This document shows positions 22,609 to 32,735 of a stretch of DNA of 64,000 bases, in pieces. The DNA is from an uncultured Flavobacterium sp. (GTDB lineage Bacteria; Bacteroidota; Bacteroidia; Flavobacteriales; Flavobacteriaceae). A program made the translations under genes and the position numbers. Numbering within the stretch: the first letter of the stretch is position 1; each line of letters begins with the position of its first letter. Location of the stretch: NCBI RefSeq assembly GCF_946479975.1, contig NZ_CAMLIX010000002.1, positions 14,589 to 78,588 on the forward strand, in the 5' to 3' direction. The notes beneath the pieces are model-generated. The model saw only the letters and a list, made by a program, of their open reading frames with translations, did no database searches and was not told the DNA's origin.

Positions 22609-25600
22609 TTAGTTTTTCTCAATCCATTTTCTTGCATTAACAAAAGCTTCATGCCAAGGCGTAACCTCGTCGTTTCTGTCTTTTGCATAATGCGCCCAGT
22701 TCCATTGGAAAGTAGAACGCTCAATGTGAGGCATCATAACCAAATGTCTTCCGGTTTTGTCACACATCATTGCTGTGTTGTAATCAGAACCATTTGGGTT
22801 TGCGGGATATCCTTCGTAAGCATATTTAGAAACAATGTTGTATTGGTCTTCTGCGTAAGGCAATTTAAATTTACCTTCTCCGTGAGAAACCCAAACTCCT
22901 AAAGTACTCCCTGCCAAAGTTGATAACATAACCGAATTGTTTTCCTGAACTTTTACAGAAGTAAAGATACTTTCGTGTTTCTGGCTTTCGTTATGGTGCA
23001 TTTTTCCGTGAATTTCGTGTTCCGGATTAATCACTTCCAATTCCATAAACAACTGACAACCATTACAGATTCCGACAGATAAAGTATCTTCTCTTTTGAA
23101 GAAATTGTCCAAAGCTGTTTTTGCTTTTTCATTGTATAAGAAAGCTCCAGCCCAACCTTTAGCAGAACCTAAAACGTCAGAGTTAGAGAATCCACCAACA
23201 GCTCCAATAAACTGAATATCTTCAAGATTTTCACGACCCGAAATTAAATCCGTCATGTGAACATCTTTTACGTCAAATCCAGCTAAGTACATTGCATTTG
23301 CCATTTCGCGTTCAGAATTACTTCCTTTTTCACGGATAATCGCTGCTTTTGGTCTTGGTTTAGAATTGTCGATTTCTGGTTTTTTTCCTGTAAAATGAGC
23401 AGGGAAAGTATACTTTAAAACTTGATTTTTATAGTTTTCAAAACGTGCCTGAGCTCTTCCGTTTTTAGATTGTTTTTGATCTAATAAATAAGAAGTTTCG
23501 AACCAAATGTCTCTATAATTTTTAATATCTAAATTCCAAATTCCAACTTCCAAAGTTTCTGTAGAAGTTACAGAACCAATTTTAAAGAATTCAATATTGT
23601 TTGCTTTTAATTTAGCTTCAACAGCTGAGTCTGATTTTGCTTGGAATACAATTCCAATGTTTTCTGCGAAAAGGATTTTCAATAAATCTTTTTCCGCGAA
23701 AGCGCTAAAATCAATTTTTGCTCCAAGATTTACATCAGCAAAACACATTTCTAATAAAGTAGTGATCAAACCACCACTTCCGATATCGTGACCTGCTAAG
23801 ATTTGGCTTTCGCCGATTAATTCCTGAATGGTATTAAAAGCATTTTTGAAGAAAGAAGCATCTTTAATTGTAGAAGTTTCTTTTCCGATTGTATTTCTGA
23901 TTTGTGCAAAAGATGAACCTCCTAATTTGAAATCATCTTGAGATAAATTGATATAGTATATTGATTCTCCGTCTTTTTGTAAAACAGGTTCCACAACTTT
24001 TCTAATATCTGTACAGTTTCCTCCAGCCGAAATAATTACCGTTCCTGGCGCGATTACTTCGTCATTTGGATATTTTTGTTTCATCGAAAGTGAATCTTTT
24101 CCTGTCGGAATATTGATTCCCAATTCAATTGCAAATTCAGAACAACCTTCAACGGCAGCGTACAAACGTGCATCTTCACCTTCGTTTTTACAAGCCCACA
24201 TCCAGTTTGCAGACAATGAAATTCCTTTCATTCCGTCTTTAATTGGAGCCCAGATAATCTTGGATAAAGATTCTGCAATGGCATTTCTGGAACCTGCAAC
24301 AGGATCAATCAAAGCCGCGATAGGAGCATGCCCAATAGAAGTTGCAATTCCTTCTTTTCCTAAATAATCCAAAGCCATTACACCAACATTGTTCAATGGC
24401 AATTGTAACGGACCTGCATTTTGCTGTTTTGCCACTCTTCCTCCAACACAACGGTCAACTTTATTTGTCAACCAGTCTTTTGAAGCAACAGCCTCTAAAC
24501 GTAAAACGTCTTTTAAATAACTCTCGAAATCATTTTCTGAATAAGAAACATCAGCATATTTTCTGTCGATAGTCTTGTCTGTCATAACCGTTTTTGGAGA
24601 ACTTCCGAAGAAATCTTCTAAAGCATAATCCATCGGTTTTGAGCCATTTGATTTTGATTGAAAAGTAAAACGGTGATCGCCCGTTACATCTCCAACCTGA
24701 TACATTGGAGAACGCTCTCTGTCGGCAATTCTTTGCAAAGTATCGATATCTTTTTGACCAATAACCAATCCCATTCTTTCCTGAGATTCGTTACCAATAA
24801 TTTCTTTTGCTGAAAGTGTTGGATCTCCAACCGGTAATTTGTCTAAATCGATCAAACCTCCAGTTTCTTCCACCAATTCAGAAAGACAGTTTAAGTGTCC
24901 GCCCGCACCGTGATCGTGAATAGAAACAATTGGATTATTGTCGCTTTCTACTAATCCACGGATTGCATTTGCAGCACGTTTTTGCATTTCAGGATTTGAA
25001 CGCTGAATCGCATTCAATTCAATTCCTGAACCGAAAGCGCCAGTATCTGCAGACGAAACCGCAGCACCACCCATTCCGATTCTATAATTTTCTCCACCAA
25101 GAATTACGATTTTATCGCCTTCTTGTGGTTTATTTTTTATCGCTTGATTTAATTTTCCGTAACCAATTCCGCCCGCCTGCATGATTACTTTATCGTAACC
25201 AATTTTACGGTCGTTTTCTCCATGTTCGAAAGTTAAAACAGAACCTGTAATAAGCGGCTGTCCAAATTTATTTCCGAAATCAGAAGCTCCGTTTGAAGCT
25301 TTGATCAAAATATCCATTGGTGTTTGGTACAACCATTTTCTTTCTTCAAGAGCATTTTCCCATTTTCTATCGTCCTGAGCGGAGTCGAAGGATTTCAAAC
25401 GAGAGTAAGAAGTCATGTAAACAGCAGTTCCTGCCAATGGCAACGAACCTTGACCTCCTGCTAAACGGTCACGAATTTCTCCTCCTGATCCTGTAGCAGC
25501 ACCGTTGAAAGGCTCAACTGTTGTTGGGAAATTGTGTGTTTCGGCTTTTAATGATAAAACCGAATCAAATTCTTTTATTTCGTAAAAATCAGGTTTGTCA

Positions 25601-26280
25601 GCCGATTTTGGTGCAAATTGCTGCACTTTTGGTCCTTTTACAAAAGCAACGTTATCTTTGTAAGCAGAAACAATATCGTTAGGATTTTCCTGAGATGTTT
25701 TTTTGATTAATTTAAAAAGAGAAGTTTCTTTTTCTTCGCCATCGATAACAAAAGTTCCGTTGAAAATTTTGTGACGGCAGTGTTCTGAATTCGCTTGCGA
25801 GAAAGCAAAAATCTCAGAATCAGTTAATTTTCTTCCAAGTTTAGTCGAAAGATTATTTAAGTATTCCACTTCTTCTTCGCTTAAAGCTAAACCTTCAACT
25901 TTATTGTAAGTGGCAATATCTTCAATTTCCAGAATTGGTTCTGGCTGAATGTTGATAGTAAAAATTTCCTGATCTAATTCGTTGAATTTTTGAGAAAGCA
26001 TCGGATCAAAATCATTGAAATCCTCCGTTGCCGGATGAAATTCTTCAATTCTGATAATGCCAGGAACACCCATGTTTTGAGTGATTTCTACAGCATTTGT
26101 ACTCCAAGGAGTGATCATAGTGGCGCGCGGACCAACAAAGAAACCAGTTAATGCTGATTTTTCAATTTTGTTTGCGTCGGCAAAAAGCCAGTTTAATTTT
26201 GAAATGTCTTGAGCTGAAATTTCGTTTTGCGTTTGTACGGCAAAAACAGTTTTGCTTTGGTTTTCAAAGAAATGGATCAT
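22609..26280 (-). CDS. purL: Phosphoribosylformylglycinamidine synthase
   Basis: 1223 residues from the ATG at 26280 ([13 protein letters not shown]). A 40-codon in-frame extension upstream is rejected because it covers the promoter at 26,307. Large single-chain FGAM synthase: N-terminal and linker region, two AIR-synthase-like halves ([17 protein letters not shown]) and a C-terminal glutamine amidotransferase ([12 protein letters not shown] with the catalytic Cys, PHIERS His). Makes FGAM from FGAR, Gln and ATP in purine synthesis. Odd: a stretch [11 protein letters not shown] (nt about 25,370-25,403) is encoded by a dispersed intergenic repeat inserted in frame. Confidence 0.97.
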   Translation of the reverse strand: MIHFFENQSKTVFAVQTQNEISAQDISKLNWLFADANKIEKSALTGFFVGPRATMITPWSTNAVEITQNMGVPGIIRIEEFHPATEDFNDFDPMLSQKFNELDQEIFTINIQPEPILEIEDIATYNKVEGLALSEEEVEYLNNLSTKLGRKLTDSEIFAFSQANSEHCRHKIFNGTFVIDGEEKETSLFKLIKKTSQENPNDIVSAYKDNVAFVKGPKVQQFAPKSADKPDFYEIKEFDSVLSLKAETHNFPTTVEPFNGAATGSGGEIRDRLAGGQGSLPLAGTAVYMTSYSRLKSFDSAQDDRKWENALEERKWLYQTPMDILIKASNGASDFGNKFGQPLITGSVLTFEHGENDRKIGYDKVIMQAGGIGYGKLNQAIKNKPQEGDKIVILGGENYRIGMGGAAVSSADTGAFGSGIELNAIQRSNPEMQKRAANAIRGLVESDNNPIVSIHDHGAGGHLNCLSELVEETGGLIDLDKLPVGDPTLSAKEIIGNESQERMGLVIGQKDIDTLQRIADRERSPMYQVGDVTGDHRFTFQSKSNGSKPMDYALEDFFGSSPKTVMTDKTIDRKYADVSYSENDFESYLKDVLRLEAVASKDWLTNKVDRCVGGRVAKQQNAGPLQLPLNNVGVMALDYLGKEGIATSIGHAPIAALIDPVAGSRNAIAESLSKIIWAPIKDGMKGISLSANWMWACKNEGEDARLYAAVEGCSEFAIELGINIPTGKDSLSMKQKYPNDEVIAPGTVIISAGGNCTDIRKVVEPVLQKDGESIYYINLSQDDFKLGGSSFAQIRNTIGKETSTIKDASFFKNAFNTIQELIGESQILAGHDIGSGGLITTLLEMCFADVNLGAKIDFSAFAEKDLLKILFAENIGIVFQAKSDSAVEAKLKANNIEFFKIGSVTSTETLEVGIWNLDIKNYRDIWFETSYLLDQKQSKNGRAQARFENYKNQVLKYTFPAHFTGKKPEIDNSKPRPKAAIIREKGSNSEREMANAMYLAGFDVKDVHMTDLISGRENLEDIQFIGAVGGFSNSDVLGSAKGWAGAFLYNEKAKTALDNFFKREDTLSVGICNGCQLFMELEVINPEHEIHGKMHHNESQKHESIFTSVKVQENNSVMLSTLAGSTLGVWVSHGEGKFKLPYAEDQYNIVSKYAYEGYPANPNGSDYNTAMMCDKTGRHLVMMPHIERSTFQWNWAHYAKDRNDEVTPWHEAFVNARKWIEKN
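25369..25403. repeat. Dispersed repeat inserted in frame in purL
   Basis: TCGTCCTGAGCGGAGTCGAA followed by GGATTTC is the common Flavobacterium intergenic repeat. On the coding strand it reads KSFDSAQDD, an addition of about 9 residues between SYSRL and KWENAL, where I would expect a short surface loop. Reading frame is kept. Confidence 0.7.
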
Positions 26281-26306
26281 TTGTGTAGTTTGTTGTTTTG
26301 AAGGTG

Positions 26307-26338
26307 CAAATTTAGTGTAAATAAATAGTAAGCGCAAA
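26307..26338 (-). promoter_or_regulatory. purL promoter
   Basis: On the minus strand TTTG (26338-26335) and TAAATTTG (26314-26307) are 20 bases apart, matching the Bacteroidota consensus. It lies 26 bases upstream of the purL ATG and supports that start. Confidence 0.75.
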
Positions 26339-26619
26339 TTTGAAAACGATCTCTTTTCAAAAAAAATGAAATTGCTTTTTTCTTGCATTTTTTCTACCAA
26401 AAAGACGCAAAATCAAGATGTTTCGGTCTTTTGAAAAATGTAGAGATTTAATAAAATTTCTTTTTTGATAAGCGCTGTTATATTAAAGTTTTAGAAAGGA
26501 AAATATCGAAATTGAAACAATATAATTTTTGAATTTTCAAAAGAATGAATTTGCAAAATTTACGAAACTTGAAATCACGAAAAGAGTTTTAAGATTAAAA
26601 ACGATCTCGTTAAAATAAA

Positions 26620-26647
26620 AAAAAGCGGCAATTTACCGCTTTTTAGT
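26620..26647. terminator. Terminator
   Basis: AAAAGCGG and CCGCTTTT stem, loop CAATTTA, with flanking A and T runs. Its A-run on the left gives a T-run in the leftward direction, though it lies just before the end of the nuclease gene and could serve either side. Confidence 0.7.
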
Positions 26648-26664
26648 TAATGAAAAATCTAATT

Positions 26665-28518
26665 TTAATTAATAATTACCTTTTTGAATATTGTTTTTTC
26701 TCCTTTTACAATTTTAATAATGTAGATTCCTGACGAAAGATGATTTACAGAAACTTCTGAAGAAGTTATATTTTGTTTTTCAAAAACTTTCTGTCCGGCA
26801 AAAGAGAAAATTTCAACCGAATAAGGAACTTCTGAATAGTCCGATTGAATATCGAAATTTCCATTTGATGGATTCGGATAAATTACAATCTCATTAGAAT
26901 CAGCAATAATTTCTTCTTCTTCAATGGCAGTGAGCTGTGCTTTTTTGCTTGCTAAGTTATTGCAAGTATCTTGTGAATAAGAATCCCATTGTGAGCTTAA
27001 ATTGAAAGTAGTGCTTGGAGAAGTGACAGTCGATTTTCTTCTTAAAGTAACATCGACAGCAAAATTGGCTGTTCCACCATTGAAAGTACCTATAATATCA
27101 ATTAGAACACCATTTTTAAATAAACCGACAGCATCATTTCCATTAAAAGTCATTTCAGTTGCGCTGGTTGAAATATTTGCAGCACTAGTAGAAAAACAGC
27201 TGGACGACATGGAACTGTTTACAATTACAAATTTGCTTCCTGTTGTTAAAGTCCCTGTTAGAGCTAAACCAGTACTCCAAGAACCTGCGCCATTTGTTTG
27301 TTTTTTAACGGTATAAACCGATAGATTAACAGAACTTCCTGTATTGTTTGCGATTTCTAAAGCTTTGTTGTTTCCAGAGCCTTCAATATATTCAGAGAAA
27401 AGTAGATCTGTAGCTGTTCCTGTTCCGTTGCTGTTTGTGGTAACAGAAATTGTGTTGCTGGATGCAGAAATATTTCCCGCTGCATCTTTTGCATAAATAT
27501 TTATATCATAAGCTGTTGAAGCAATTAAGCCTGTAATTGTGGCTGTTAGTGAAGAAACCGTTGTTTTTAAAATGCCATTCGCGTAGACATCATAACCTGT
27601 AACCGCTACATTGTCTGTAGAAGCCGTCCAACTAAGAGAAATAGAAGTTGCTGTTTTTGTTGTTGATGCCAAACTTGCTGGCGCAGTCGGTGCCTGAGTA
27701 TCGCCCGAAGATGTTCCTCCCCAAATTTGGTTTACATATTCTGGATGATCGATAAATGGGTTTCTGTTATTTTGACGTCCATAAATGGCATTGTTTCTTG
27801 CTATTTCTCTGGCGCTTACAGGATCTTGTGCGTGCCAGGCTAAAAGCATATTTACGAAAGCTGTTGTGAAAACTTGGTTGCTTGATCCATTAAACATCGG
27901 ATAAGAATAACCCGCAACAGTGTTTTCGTATCGCGTTGCAAAGTAAAAATACATTCTCGCAATATCTCCTTTGAAAGCATTAATCGGTTCGAAAACTGTT
28001 CCTGAATATCCAGAAACGGCACTGGAACCTAATTTGCTCCCGTTTTGAGAAGTGTAAGTAGCAGAATTTACATTGCCGTGCGGATAATTTGAACGTATTC
28101 CGTTTACTTTTCCATCAGTTGGTGTGATGAAATGTGCATCGGCAACCATCGGTGATTGTTCGCTAAAAACAGATTGTGGAATTATATGTTCTCTATTATA
28201 ACAATCTCCTTCAACAGAATAACTTCCACATCTTTGAGTTGTTGCGGTTGTGTAATTATATGGATCTGTTCCTGAAGGATTTTCAGAATACATATCTAAA
28301 ATAGTTCCGTCGTTTTCGTAGAAATTATCAACGTCAGAAGTTAAATAGGTGGTGTAAAGTCCGGCGTAACCGTTATTCGTGTGGCCTTTGATAATGTTAT
28401 ACAATTGTGTTTTTAAAGTGTAGCCTGTTCCGGTAGCTGTGCTGTAATAACCTGAAGGTATTTGAGAAAATCCAATAATATTAAATAACAATAGTAGTAA
28501 AAAGTAGTTTTTTTTCAT
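26665..28518 (-). CDS. Secreted endonuclease I with Fn3, lamin-tail domain and T9SS sorting tail
   Basis: 617 residues from the ATG at 28518 (MKKNYFLLLLLFNIIGFSQ signal peptide). Domains: endonuclease I (about 20-275, with the NREHIIPQ segment at 108-115 holding the catalytic His111), fibronectin type III (about 285-375, APTAPASLASTT), lamin-tail domain (about 385-515, LLFSEYIEGSGNNKALEI) and a C-terminal type A sorting domain (about 540-617, YPNPSNGNFDI ... GIYIIKI). Predicted extracellular DNase or RNase used for scavenging nucleic acid. Alone in its orientation unit. Confidence 0.93.
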   Translation of the reverse strand: MKKNYFLLLLLFNIIGFSQIPSGYYSTATGTGYTLKTQLYNIIKGHTNNGYAGLYTTYLTSDVDNFYENDGTILDMYSENPSGTDPYNYTTATTQRCGSYSVEGDCYNREHIIPQSVFSEQSPMVADAHFITPTDGKVNGIRSNYPHGNVNSATYTSQNGSKLGSSAVSGYSGTVFEPINAFKGDIARMYFYFATRYENTVAGYSYPMFNGSSNQVFTTAFVNMLLAWHAQDPVSAREIARNNAIYGRQNNRNPFIDHPEYVNQIWGGTSSGDTQAPTAPASLASTTKTATSISLSWTASTDNVAVTGYDVYANGILKTTVSSLTATITGLIASTAYDINIYAKDAAGNISASSNTISVTTNSNGTGTATDLLFSEYIEGSGNNKALEIANNTGSSVNLSVYTVKKQTNGAGSWSTGLALTGTLTTGSKFVIVNSSMSSSCFSTSAANISTSATEMTFNGNDAVGLFKNGVLIDIIGTFNGGTANFAVDVTLRRKSTVTSPSTTFNLSSQWDSYSQDTCNNLASKKAQLTAIEEEEIIADSNEIVIYPNPSNGNFDIQSDYSEVPYSVEIFSFAGQKVFEKQNITSSEVSVNHLSSGIYIIKIVKGEKTIFKKVIIN

Positions 28519-28711
28519 AGTCAAAAGTTTAAGATTTGGTTTTAAATACAAAAAATAATACGTTTTAAAAACTTGAATTTTAATTGTTTAATTTTAGTAT
28601 TGTATCAAAACTACTACTTTTTTGAATAGGAAACGTTACGGGAAGTTTAATTATGGATATATTTTCTTACTGTTGAGTTTTGGTTGCTACGAAGTTACTA
28701 AGACAAAAAGA

Positions 28712-29290
28712 TTATTTTTTTGATGCAATCTTTTTTATTGCTTTTTGATATTCTTTTTCAGCTTTGGTGCTTCCGTCATCGATTATTTCAATTGCATAAT
28801 CGTAAATCTTATTGCTTTTGATTTTATAAAATGCAAGCCAATTTGTGCCTGAATTAACATGGCTTTCTATAATCTGATGTTAAGAATTATAAATTGGATT
28901 CTTGATTTCTTCAAAGCCAATTATTTTGGTAAAACTATTTGTTTTTGGGTTGAATAGATATAAGTTATAAGTCCAATTACTTCTTACATCAGAAAAATTT
29001 TGAACTAAAACATCTTTAATATTATCATTGTTGAAATCTCTGAATTCAATTTCTTGGGCGCTACTGAAAATTTGATCTTTTAATAAAATTTTTGTTTCAT
29101 TTTTTAAACGTTGTTTGATTATTAGCGTGCAGTTTGCATCATCACTATCTTCATCGTTTTTAAAATTGATAAGTTCAATAGAAATTAATTTGCCTTTATA
29201 GATGGAATCGCATTTAATTATTGATCTTTTTTGTGCCACAGCACTAAATGAAATCAAGATGTACATTAAAATAAAAAAGCTTTTTTTCAT
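28712..29290 (-). pseudogene. Exported-protein gene broken by an in-frame TAA
   Basis: From ATG 29290 the product has a signal peptide (ending SFSAVAQ), a mostly beta domain with an EFRDFNNDNIKDVLV calcium/repeat-like segment, and stops at TAA 28880-28882 after NPIYNS (136 residues). The same frame then continues for 55 more codons (28712-28879) with normal coding character, HQIIESHVNSGTNW and EKEYQKAIKKIASKK at the end, with no other stop. A single change (for example AAA or CAA to TAA) explains this. Family not recognised. A short functional form or a sequencing error are alternatives. Confidence 0.8.
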
Positions 29291-29356
29291 GTGATAGACT
29301 TTTTGAAACTACGTGTTTTAAAGAAAAATAATCTTGGTTTCCCCTTCATGTCAAAA

Positions 29357-30871
29357 CTATGGTTTCGGAAAATCTTTACTCTGATAAGCGCCCAAATCTG
29401 GTGGAGAAATTCTTGTAATTCCTAAAATATCTGTCGGAATTATGTACAGCTGATTCCCTTTCGCGAAAGCGGCAGAAGTCTTATCAATATTAAATTTATT
29501 CTGAGAAACATTATAATATTTCGGATTTTCATTCAAAATAATGTTGTTATAATGTTCTGTGTCTGTTTTAAATTGATAATCAGGATTTGTTGTTGAACTG
29601 CTAAATTTTAAAAGACAATTATTCAATTGATAGACAAATGCTGCAGTAGTATTTTTACTCAAATTAAATTCGTTTGTGCTTGAGCCGTAAATGATACAAT
29701 TGTTGAAAGTAGCCTGAGTAAGCGGATTTGTTTCTGGTGTTGAGCCTGCCAAAGTGTTGCTTAAAGAAACTGCAAATTGCGATGGAGCCGACCAATTATT
29801 GTTAAAAGTACAATGCGTAAATTTGTAATTTCCACCATAGACGCAGGACAAACTTGCTAAACCAGCGTAATTAATTACAATGTTTTCTCCAGTAATTTGG
29901 GCGTTTTGAGCTAGAATTCCGTACTCTACACAATTGTAAATCTGTGAGTTTTTAATTTCAATAGTATTCGACGGACTTCTAAAATCTAAACCAATAACTG
30001 CATTTTTTAAAGTGAGATGATTAATGGAATGATTGGTACTCCCTTTTTCAAAAATAATAGATTTCCATTGTCCAGGAATATCAGAGTATGGAGATTCTAA
30101 ACGATCGCCTTCAAAAATGACTTCGTTTTCTAATTTTTCAGTTGTTGAAGCAGTTCCGTTTATTTGAAGTGAAGCATTTTTGGCAACATATAATCCAGAA
30201 TTGGCATGAAAATGCACTTTTGCACCAGCCTCAAAAATCACATTTTTATTTTCTGGAACTCCTGCGTAACCGTAGATTACATAAGGTTTCTGTTTAGTGA
30301 AAATGAGTTCGTTTCCGTTTAGAGCATCATTTTCATTTAGATAAAATCCGTCGACATCTTTGCCGTCGATTTTGATTTTTTCTTTTGTGCCATCAGCATT
30401 TTGATTTGGATATAAAAAAACAGCATCTTGAATTAAAGTAACCAAAGCCACTTCTTGAAGATTGGCACCGCTGTCAAATTGAATTTCGTCCGTATATAAA
30501 AAATCAGTTGGATTTGCGTCTGTAATATCTGCCGTTGTTTCTATAAAAATGTATAAACTGTCTTTTGCTAAAAGCGTGACATCTTTAAAAATCTTACCAT
30601 TTGTGCCGCTCATTCCGTCAACCGTCATTCTGTATTTAGAATTTAAACCCTTTTTGAATTGAACCGTTGGAATCGAAATGTCATTTTTGCTCTGATTGTA
30701 AACTTTTAATTGATACGTACTTGAACTAATGTTTTTAAAAACAGTATCCAAATAAACGGTGTCTCGAGAAAATTTTAAATTTCCAGTACTTGCAACAGTA
30801 TCAAAATCAGTTCGGCAGGAACTGAAAGCTAGAATTATTCCGAAAATTAAAAATATAAAGTTTTGACGCAT
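29357..30871 (-). CDS. Lipoprotein with right-handed beta-helix
   Basis: 504 residues from the ATG at 30871 (MRQNFIFLIFGIILAFSSC). Lipobox Cys19 marks a lipoprotein. The middle has repeated short beta units (INHLTLKNAVIGLDF, IEIKNSQIYNC, NYAGLASLSCVYGG, CTFNNN) typical of a right-handed parallel beta-helix, preceded by a beta-sandwich. Bacteroidota cell-surface adhesins or polysaccharide-binding lipoproteins look like this. No catalytic motif is seen. Confidence 0.85.
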   Translation of the reverse strand: MRQNFIFLIFGIILAFSSCRTDFDTVASTGNLKFSRDTVYLDTVFKNISSSTYQLKVYNQSKNDISIPTVQFKKGLNSKYRMTVDGMSGTNGKIFKDVTLLAKDSLYIFIETTADITDANPTDFLYTDEIQFDSGANLQEVALVTLIQDAVFLYPNQNADGTKEKIKIDGKDVDGFYLNENDALNGNELIFTKQKPYVIYGYAGVPENKNVIFEAGAKVHFHANSGLYVAKNASLQINGTASTTEKLENEVIFEGDRLESPYSDIPGQWKSIIFEKGSTNHSINHLTLKNAVIGLDFRSPSNTIEIKNSQIYNCVEYGILAQNAQITGENIVINYAGLASLSCVYGGNYKFTHCTFNNNWSAPSQFAVSLSNTLAGSTPETNPLTQATFNNCIIYGSSTNEFNLSKNTTAAFVYQLNNCLLKFSSSTTNPDYQFKTDTEHYNNIILNENPKYYNVSQNKFNIDKTSAAFAKGNQLYIIPTDILGITRISPPDLGAYQSKDFPKP

Positions 30872-30887
30872 CTGAATAGTTTTTTTT

Positions 30888-30962
30888 GCCACAGATTAAA
30901 AGGGTTAAAATAATTTTTACACCCCAAAGAGAAAAATCCATTTAATCTGTGAAATCTGTGGC
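30888..30962. repeat. Intergenic inverted repeat, GCCACAGATT variant
   Basis: GCCACAGATTAAA at one end and TTTAATCTGTGAAATCTGTG at the other; a variant of the GCCACGAATT family. It overlaps the upstream region of the lipoprotein gene. Confidence 0.75.
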
Positions 30963-31047
30963 AAAAAAAATATTTTCAGCCAAAGATTGATTGTTTTTGT
31001 AAAAATAGCAAAAAACCTACAGCTTTGAAGTTGAATTTTAATTTTAG

Positions 31048-31063
31048 TCCCGAAATTTCGGGA
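31048..31063. repeat. Perfect palindrome
   Basis: TCCCGAAATTTCGGGA, a perfect palindrome upstream of the thioesterase gene, with no T-run. It may be an operator or part of a dispersed repeat. Confidence 0.4.
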
Positions 31064-31120
31064 GGATTTTAGATTTATGTCTTATCTTTCTTTAATTTTA
31101 CGATTTTAAAGTTTATATTA

Positions 31121-31552
31121 ATGAATTATACAAAAGAGCAGATTTTAGCGCGCTGTAATGAGTTTTCTAAAAACACATTGATGGAAACGCTAAAAATAGA
31201 ATATATCGACGCCGGAGAGGATTTTTTAACTGCAAAAATGCCTGTAAATCCAAGTGTTCACCAGCCAATGGGATTGTTGCATGGTGGCGCTTCGGTAGCT
31301 TTGGCGGAAAGTGTGGGAAGTGCAGCTTCGCATTTTTTTATTAATCCGAAAGAGCAGGAAGTACGCGGAATTGAAATTTCTGCAAACCACCTAAAAAGTA
31401 TTCGAGAAGGTATTGTTTATGGCACTGCAAGAATTATTCATAAAGGAAGAAGTTTGCATCTTTGGGAAATCAGGATTACCGATGAAGATGGTAATTTGAT
31501 TTCGCTTTGCAAATTGATAAATATTGTTTTAGACAGAAAGAAAAGTGAATAA
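31121..31552 (+). CDS. Hotdog-fold acyl-CoA thioesterase (DHNA-CoA hydrolase candidate)
   Basis: 143 residues of the PaaI/YbgC-like hotdog family: HGGASVALAESVGS and the QPMGLLHGG active-site region. It precedes an isochorismate synthase-like gene by 3 bases. In menaquinone synthesis a thioesterase of this type hydrolyses DHNA-CoA (MenI), so I infer that role. The protein alone only supports a thioesterase call. Confidence 0.88.
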   Translation: MNYTKEQILARCNEFSKNTLMETLKIEYIDAGEDFLTAKMPVNPSVHQPMGLLHGGASVALAESVGSAASHFFINPKEQEVRGIEISANHLKSIREGIVYGTARIIHKGRSLHLWEIRITDEDGNLISLCKLINIVLDRKKSE

Positions 31553-31555
31553 ACT

Positions 31556-32626
31556 ATGAATCCATTTTTCTTAAAAATTAAAAATCATAAAGAACAAAAC
31601 TTGCCTTTTGTACTTTATTCAAAACCCAACACAACAAATCTTATTGGGATTTTACAACAAAATAATTCTTTACATACCGTTTCTGATTACAGCGAAAAAG
31701 GATTTGTTTTTGCTTCTTTTGATGAAAAACAATTGATTTTAATTCCTGAAAACGAATCTGAAATTATTACTGCCGAAAAAGAAGCAGCTTCATTTGAATC
31801 AATAGAAATTGATGATTTAAGTTTTGATCCAGAAGCTAAATTTCAATATGAATATTTAGTTGCGCAGGGAATTCAAGCGATTAAAAATGAAGAATTCAAA
31901 AAAGTAGTTTTGTCACGAAGTGAAGAAGTTCCTTTAGCTGAGTTTGATTTTATCGAAACCTTTCAGTATTTAATTCAATTATATCCAGCGACTTTTTGTT
32001 ACTGCTTTTTTCATCCCAAAATTGGACTTTGGATGGGTGCAACGCCTGAGAAATTGTTAAAAGCAAATGGAAATGTTTTCGAAACGATGGCTTTGGCAGG
32101 AACGCAGAAAGACAATTCGCAAACAGAAATTGTCTGGCAGCAAAAAGAAAAAGACGAACAGCAATTTGTAACCGATTTTATTGTAAAAAGACTTCGTGAG
32201 TTTGCGGCTTCTGTTGTGGTTTCTGAACCTTATAGTTTAAAAGCAGGATCAATCTGGCATATTAAAACTGATATTTCGGGAGTTTTAAATGACAATTCGA
32301 CTTTAGAAGAAGTTATTGATACGCTGCATCCAACTCCAGCTGTTTGTGGTCTGCCAAAGAAAAAGGCAAAGACGTTTATTATAGAAAATGAAAATTACGA
32401 CCGAACTTTTTATAGTGGATTTTTAGGTGAATTAAACAGCAGTTTTGCTGGAAATAAGGCAAGTTCTGATTTATTTGTAAATTTACGAAGCATGCAGATT
32501 CAGGAAAACAAAGCAATCCTGTACATGGGCTGCGGTATTACAAAAGAAAGTATTCCCGAAAGAGAATGGGAGGAAAGCGTTAATAAATCAATGACTATGA
32601 AAAGAGTGTTGAAAGTTATGAGTTAG
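31556..32626 (+). CDS. menF: Isochorismate synthase-like protein (chorismate-binding family)
   Basis: 356 residues. The chorismate-binding fold has conserved segments KVVLSR, MGATPEKLL, MALAGTQ, HPTPAVCGLPKKKA and the final YMGCGITKES. These fit isochorismate synthase more than anthranilate synthase. Operon with the hotdog thioesterase supports menaquinone synthesis, providing the quinone expected to accept electrons from the hydrogenase. An Irp/EntC function is the alternative; no siderophore genes are nearby. Confidence 0.85.
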   Translation: MNPFFLKIKNHKEQNLPFVLYSKPNTTNLIGILQQNNSLHTVSDYSEKGFVFASFDEKQLILIPENESEIITAEKEAASFESIEIDDLSFDPEAKFQYEYLVAQGIQAIKNEEFKKVVLSRSEEVPLAEFDFIETFQYLIQLYPATFCYCFFHPKIGLWMGATPEKLLKANGNVFETMALAGTQKDNSQTEIVWQQKEKDEQQFVTDFIVKRLREFAASVVVSEPYSLKAGSIWHIKTDISGVLNDNSTLEEVIDTLHPTPAVCGLPKKKAKTFIIENENYDRTFYSGFLGELNSSFAGNKASSDLFVNLRSMQIQENKAILYMGCGITKESIPEREWEESVNKSMTMKRVLKVMS

Positions 32627-32710
32627 AAGTTATGAGTTATGAGTTATGAGTTATGAGTTTTCAGTTGCAGTTTGCAGTTACTGAGACTGGATACTGCGAC
32701 TAACTTGAAA
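32614..32710. repeat. Tandem 'gttatga' repeat and cagttt-type repeat
   Basis: Several direct copies of GAGTTATGA followed by alternating CAGTTTGCAGTTACT-type sequence; non-coding spacer between menF and bshB1, partly overlapping the menF end. Confidence 0.6.
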
Positions 32711-32735
32711 CCTGGAACAAAACAAACAAAAAAAT

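Larger units (their letters stand above)
26281..26664. other. Intergenic space between purL and the nuclease gene
   Basis: 384 bases holding the purL promoter (26,307-26,338) and the terminator of this space (26,620-26,647). The rest is AT-rich, with no ORF of convincing composition and no RNA fold. Confidence 0.6.

Noticed and set aside
26281..26400. N-terminal extension of PurL
   Set aside because: A strong promoter lies inside it (26,307-26,338) and the family start is at 26,280.
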